Shown in pieces: positions 61,217 through 64,000 of a DNA stretch of 64,000 nt (the stretch's first letter is position 1; each line of letters starts with the position of its first letter). This DNA comes from Diphasiastrum complanatum (taxonomy: Eukaryota; Streptophyta; Lycopodiopsida; Lycopodiales; Lycopodiaceae). The translations under genes and the position numbers were made by a program. The stretch spans positions 24,645,390 to 24,709,389 of the forward strand of contig CM055102.1 of assembly GCA_029204225.1 (NCBI GenBank). The letters are read 5' to 3'. The notes beneath the pieces are model-generated. The model ran no database searches, was not told the origin of the DNA, and worked only from the letters and a program-made list of their open reading frames with translations.

Positions 61217-63355
61217 ATGCGTGGCACTGTCCCCTCTTCTTTGTCTTCTCCTACTACCAGACGCCGAACCACCACCACCACTTCTATTTCCACCATTGCC
61301 ACAGCTTCTTCTGTTCAACCTTCTACTGCTACTTCCGTTTATGTTCCTCTTACAACCACACAAACTGCCTCTGTAGTTGTTTCTTCTTCTACCACCCCTT
61401 CCATCACCATTGCGTCATCCATTCCTTTTGTTTTCACAACCATCCCTCTCTAGTTCAATCGCGTCGATTCACAACTCTCTCCTGACATCCTAGCATGGAT
61501 GCAGGTCATCAATTTTACACCGCTACGCCAGGGTACATCACCACCTTCTTCTCCCTCCGTCCTCTACACCACTCTCTAGTTCCCCTCTGTTCCTCCCATT
61601 CTTTCGTTTGGACAAACTATTCCTATCTCTGTCACCGCTGATGCTTTCCTCACACCCCCATCCCCGTTGTATGTCATATAGAGCTGCACGACTAGAAATA
61701 TATCAAAAACTTTGAGAAGAATTTCTCAAAAGACTTTAGGAATCTTTGCAAAGAGGAGAATTACCATTCTTGAATTTCAATCTAGAAAACCCTCTTCTTG
61801 AGGCTTCTATTGCAGCCGAACCAAGTTTTGAAGTTGTTAATCTATATTCAAAACCAACCATAGCCAATTATGGAAGGCCTTGCTCCGTGTTTTACTTCAA
61901 TCTCAAAGATCAAATATGATTATTTTTAAGGAACATCTTCATATGACGCTGACAGTTACGGTTTACAGTTCGAGTCAATCGCTAACTTGAATAATGAAGG
62001 TGCTGATGCTGACAAGTTGTGGATCTTCCCTGGTCTTCTGAGAAAGCAAGCACGCATATGGTACAGTCAAGTTGAACCACCAGGACGTGTCACCACCTGG
62101 TTACTACTGAAAGATGCGTTCTTAAACTAGTTCAGAGAAATTGGTTATTCGTCCAAAATTCTCAGACAACTTAATAATGTCCAAAAGAAGAAAAAAGAAT
62201 CGCTTCAAAGGTACACACGAAGCGGTCATAGCGAGTGTTGAGAATTATGAGGCTTCCAAGTTAGCATGTAAAAGATGTTCTACCAGATGAACTCGAAAGT
62301 CTAAGCATTACTCCAGCGACAGTGAAGTTGAATCCAAAGTTGAAGTTCTTCAAGTTCTGAATCTGATTTCAGTGACTCATCAGACACAGAAATTGATGAT
62401 ATTGATCGAAGAAAGAAACGAAAGTCCAAATGAAAAAAAGATGGTAAAAACCAAGAGGATAAGTCTTTGAAATCTAAAGTTGAAAAGTTTAGAAAAGTAA
62501 CTTGGTTGATCTTAACAAGAAGTTCAACGATCTGAAAGTTCGAATTTTAGAAGTGTAGACAAGAGGCCGAAAGCTTCTTCTTCGAATTCAGGACTATGGT
62601 GTACAAAATGCGGTACATCTAGACATTCTAAAGAAGAGTGTATAGATGTGAGCATAAAGTATGTTGAAGATCCTTCTCAGGAAGTATTGTTTATATTTCA
62701 AGATGATGCATCTACTAATTATGTTCAAGGTTCTACAACACCATATCAACAAGGCAAACTCAAGTTTGCACCAAAGAGACATGACTCACCAGAATTTGTT
62801 GGTCCTTCTAGTTCGAATAAACATATTTCAAGAAATTGTTATAACTGTGGTGAACTTGGACATTTTTCACCAGAATGTCCTCAGCCACGAAAACCGATCG
62901 GATTTATTCCTTTGTGCTCAAATTGCAAAGAACCAGACCACAAGTATCCGGATTGTCCACAACCATTAAAGCCGTGTCCAAAGTATCAGTATGTTGCTGC
63001 TACTGCTGATGCAAAATTGAAATCTTCAGTCGATGTTGTTGTGCAGAAGGTTGATGTCATCGAAGCCATAAAGTCGAAGACAGATGGCCATTCCTGGCCA
63101 AGTGATGTCGAGAAGTTATTTATAGTGACTACGAGGAGCAAAAGCTCCTCGAAACCTAACACGAAAGTACCCTCAAAGAAACAAAGGAAGTCCTCAAAAA
63201 AGAAATCTTCGAACAAAGCAATAACGAAAGAAGATCTTAAAGCTGATCCTGATTATGATCATGATGCAGCTAAGTTATTCTCAAAGGACATTCTGCGGAA
63301 GCAAAAGAAATTATTAATATTGAGTTACATATGTAGGGATGTAAATCTTTCGTAG
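61217..63355 (+). pseudogene. Gypsy-D2 gag, broken
   Basis: The N-terminus MRGTVPSS with a Thr/Ser-rich run (61217-61453) is followed in shifted frames by a retrotransposon gag domain near 61970-62220 (IANLNNEGADADKLWIFPGLL, ARIWYSQVEPPGRVTTW, KILRQLNNVQKKKKESLQRYT). From 62648 a 235-residue frame holds two complete zinc knuckles, CYNCGELGHFSPEC and CSNCKEPDHKYPDC, then a Lys/Ser-rich tail (RSKSSSKPNTKVPSKKQRKSSKKKSS). It stops at 63355. No protease, RT or integrase follows: an inverted D LTR begins 16 bp later. Confidence 0.82.
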
Positions 63356-63371
63356 TAGTAGCCCTTTCGCC

Positions 63372-64000
63372 TATCAACAAGGGTTAGAACGCTGGATAGG
63401 TGCCTAACTATGTAAAGATGCAACTTCTAGATACTTTGCTACTTCCTCCCTTAACTCTACTCACTTCTAACACTACCCGCCATTAACTCTACACCACTAA
63501 CTAACATTCCACATGATTTTAGAGAGAACGAGAAGGGAAGAGTAGAAGAGATAGAGAGGGGAAGAGAGAAAAGGAGTGAGGGTGGAGGTTAGCTCAAATG
63601 CTCCTTATGCTTGCTAATGGAGAAACATTCACTTTCACAACCAAAAACATGTAAACTAGAAGCAAATAGAAAGCACAATAAAAAAGCATTAGCAAGTATT
63701 GAATATCAAATGAGGATGCTTCTCTCCAAAGTTTGGTAGAGTTTCCTCCTTCTCAATAAGCATGAAAAATAGAGTAAAAATGGTGCCTTTTTATAAATGG
63801 GAAAGGTCCTTGCCCCAAATTCCTATTGGCTAATATGTACATTGATCCTATCCATTCATCTTGGACCCAACTCAATCCAAGGGTCCACAAAAGTACATTA
63901 GAAATCACAAGATTCATGTGAGTCCAAAATTGGACCCAACGTAAAAAAGTTTAATACTAAGTTCTAATCTTGACTTTGGGCCACAAGTTTTTTTTAATTA
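63372..64000 (-). repeat. Gypsy-D LTR, copy D3, inverted and cut by window edge
   Basis: This is the reverse complement of the D LTR from its 3' end (ATCAACAAGGGTTAGAACGCTGGATAGGTGCC matches CCTTGTTGACA and the sequence before it), through the polypyrimidine tract and TATA region (ATTTTTACTC..CTTTTTATAAATGGG, near 63790-63802). The rest lies outside the window. Confidence 0.85.

Overview
The window looks like nuclear DNA of a seed plant with a large genome. It is AT-rich, most of it is decayed LTR retrotransposons, and its genes have plant-type GT-AG introns. The amount and layering of Copia and Gypsy debris would fit a gymnosperm, but nothing in the sequence fixes the species. I saw no bacterial, organellar or CRISPR signal.

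Only two host genes can be supported, both on the minus strand. One is an 11-exon NAP1-family histone chaperone gene (22494-27112) that reads as intact. The other is an ERF-type AP2 transcription factor (38023-39808) whose 3' end needs either a small intron or a frameshift to reach its conserved acidic tail.

1-5843 is a young Copia element (Copia-1) whose 5' LTR is cut by the window edge. 5.8-15.98 kb is a patchwork: an LTR start, a second Copia (Copia-2) fused in frame to Gypsy RNase H, a Gypsy RT piece in the opposite orientation, and a third Copia with its 3' LTR. 17.4-21.4 kb holds Copia scraps and a minus-strand frame of unknown family broken mainly by stop codons. 22.5-40.2 kb is the genic part, with a long gene-poor stretch between the two genes (27.4-38.0 kb) that contains one Gypsy chromodomain remnant and a microsatellite.

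41.6-64 kb is a dense nest. A truncated minus-strand Copia-2 relative has a (CT)n run grown inside its integrase. A Gypsy 3' end follows. A minus-strand Copia (Copia-A, 46102-51085) sits inside the 5' part of a Gypsy element (Gypsy-C), and a miniature LTR element with a tRNA-like sequence in its LTR is spliced into Copia-A at the primer-binding site. Gypsy-C carries an extra ORF upstream of gag, and this ORF recurs, internally inverted, beyond the next LTR. Two copies of a further family (Gypsy-D) interrupt both ORF copies, and a third D LTR lies inverted at the right edge.

The retroelements do not form a working system: every gag-pol shows stops, frameshifts, deletions or lost catalytic residues. 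The most unusual structure is the miniature element at 50170-50442.
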